Source: Thermoplasmata archaeon
Lineage (GTDB): Archaea; Thermoplasmatota; E2; DHVEG-1
Assembly (NCBI GenBank): GCA_003649845.1
Contig: QMTB01000096.1
Span: 1 to 6,110 of the forward strand
DNA: 6,110 nucleotides
Direction: 5' to 3'
The translations under genes and the position numbers were made by a program. Every line of letters begins with the position of its first letter. Positions within the stretch are counted from its first letter, which is position 1. The notes beneath the pieces are model-generated. The model was not told the origin of the DNA. It did no database searches and saw only the letters and a list, made by a program, of their open reading frames with translations. Shown here piece after piece: positions 6,051 to 6,110 of the stretch.

Positions 6051-6110
6051 ATGAATGCTAGGATATCTATTTTTTTCATACTAGCAATTATCGTTATATC
6101 ATCGATTCTA
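6051..6110 (+). CDS. 5' end of a gene for a secreted or membrane protein (partial)
   Basis: The ATG at 6051 opens a frame that runs off the right edge after 20 codons. The peptide begins MNARIS and continues FFILAIIVISSIL, a short polar/basic start and then a hydrophobic core, as in a signal peptide or N-terminal membrane anchor. AGGTG at 6039-6043, seven bases before the ATG, matches the archaeal anti-Shine-Dalgarno target and supports this start; GTG at 6041 is excluded because it meets TAA two codons later. It is divergent from the hydrolase operon. Function cannot be told from 20 residues. Confidence 0.65.
   Translation, partial: MNARISIFFILAIIVISSIL

Overview
The window looks archaeal and AT-rich (roughly one third G+C by eye). 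The evidence is TATA/BRE-like promoters placed so that two genes could be transcribed leaderless, strong GGAGG-type Shine-Dalgarno sites only where a leadered or internal start needs one, T-run terminators, heavy AGA/ATA codon use, and a transposase relic that resembles archaeal insertion-sequence DDE proteins. The phylum cannot be fixed from the sequence. A secreted amidase-like hydrolase beside a proline-type symporter suggests a heterotroph that uses peptides or amides.

Layout: 1-292 is non-coding, with short repeats and the promoter of the first gene. 293-1228 (+) encodes an extended short-chain dehydrogenase/reductase (NAD-dependent epimerase/dehydratase type). 1229-1332 is a short convergent gap with T-run terminators. 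1333-2790 (-) encodes a Na+/proline symporter of the PutP type. 2787-5480 (-) encodes an 897-residue exported protein. Its N-terminal half is a C45/phospholipase-B-like Ntn hydrolase, its C-terminal half is an eight-repeat PQQ-type beta-propeller, and it ends in a transmembrane helix followed by three arginines. 5481-6050 is a divergent intergenic region holding a badly decayed transposase relic on the minus strand. From 6051 the first 20 codons of a further (+) gene are present; they look like a signal peptide or membrane anchor.

The hydrolase and symporter form a tightly coupled minus-strand operon. Their stop and start codons overlap as ATGA, and the symporter's ribosome binding site lies in the arginine codons that end the hydrolase. 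The simplest reading is that the surface-anchored hydrolase cleaves an amide or peptide substrate outside the cell and the symporter imports a released amino acid; the substrate is inferred, not shown. The epimerase is a separate transcription unit with no visible link to this pathway.

The most notable items are the hydrolase-propeller-membrane-anchor fusion coupled to PutP, and the unannotated transposase fossil between the two divergent promoters. No CRISPR array, tRNA, rRNA or intact mobile element was found.
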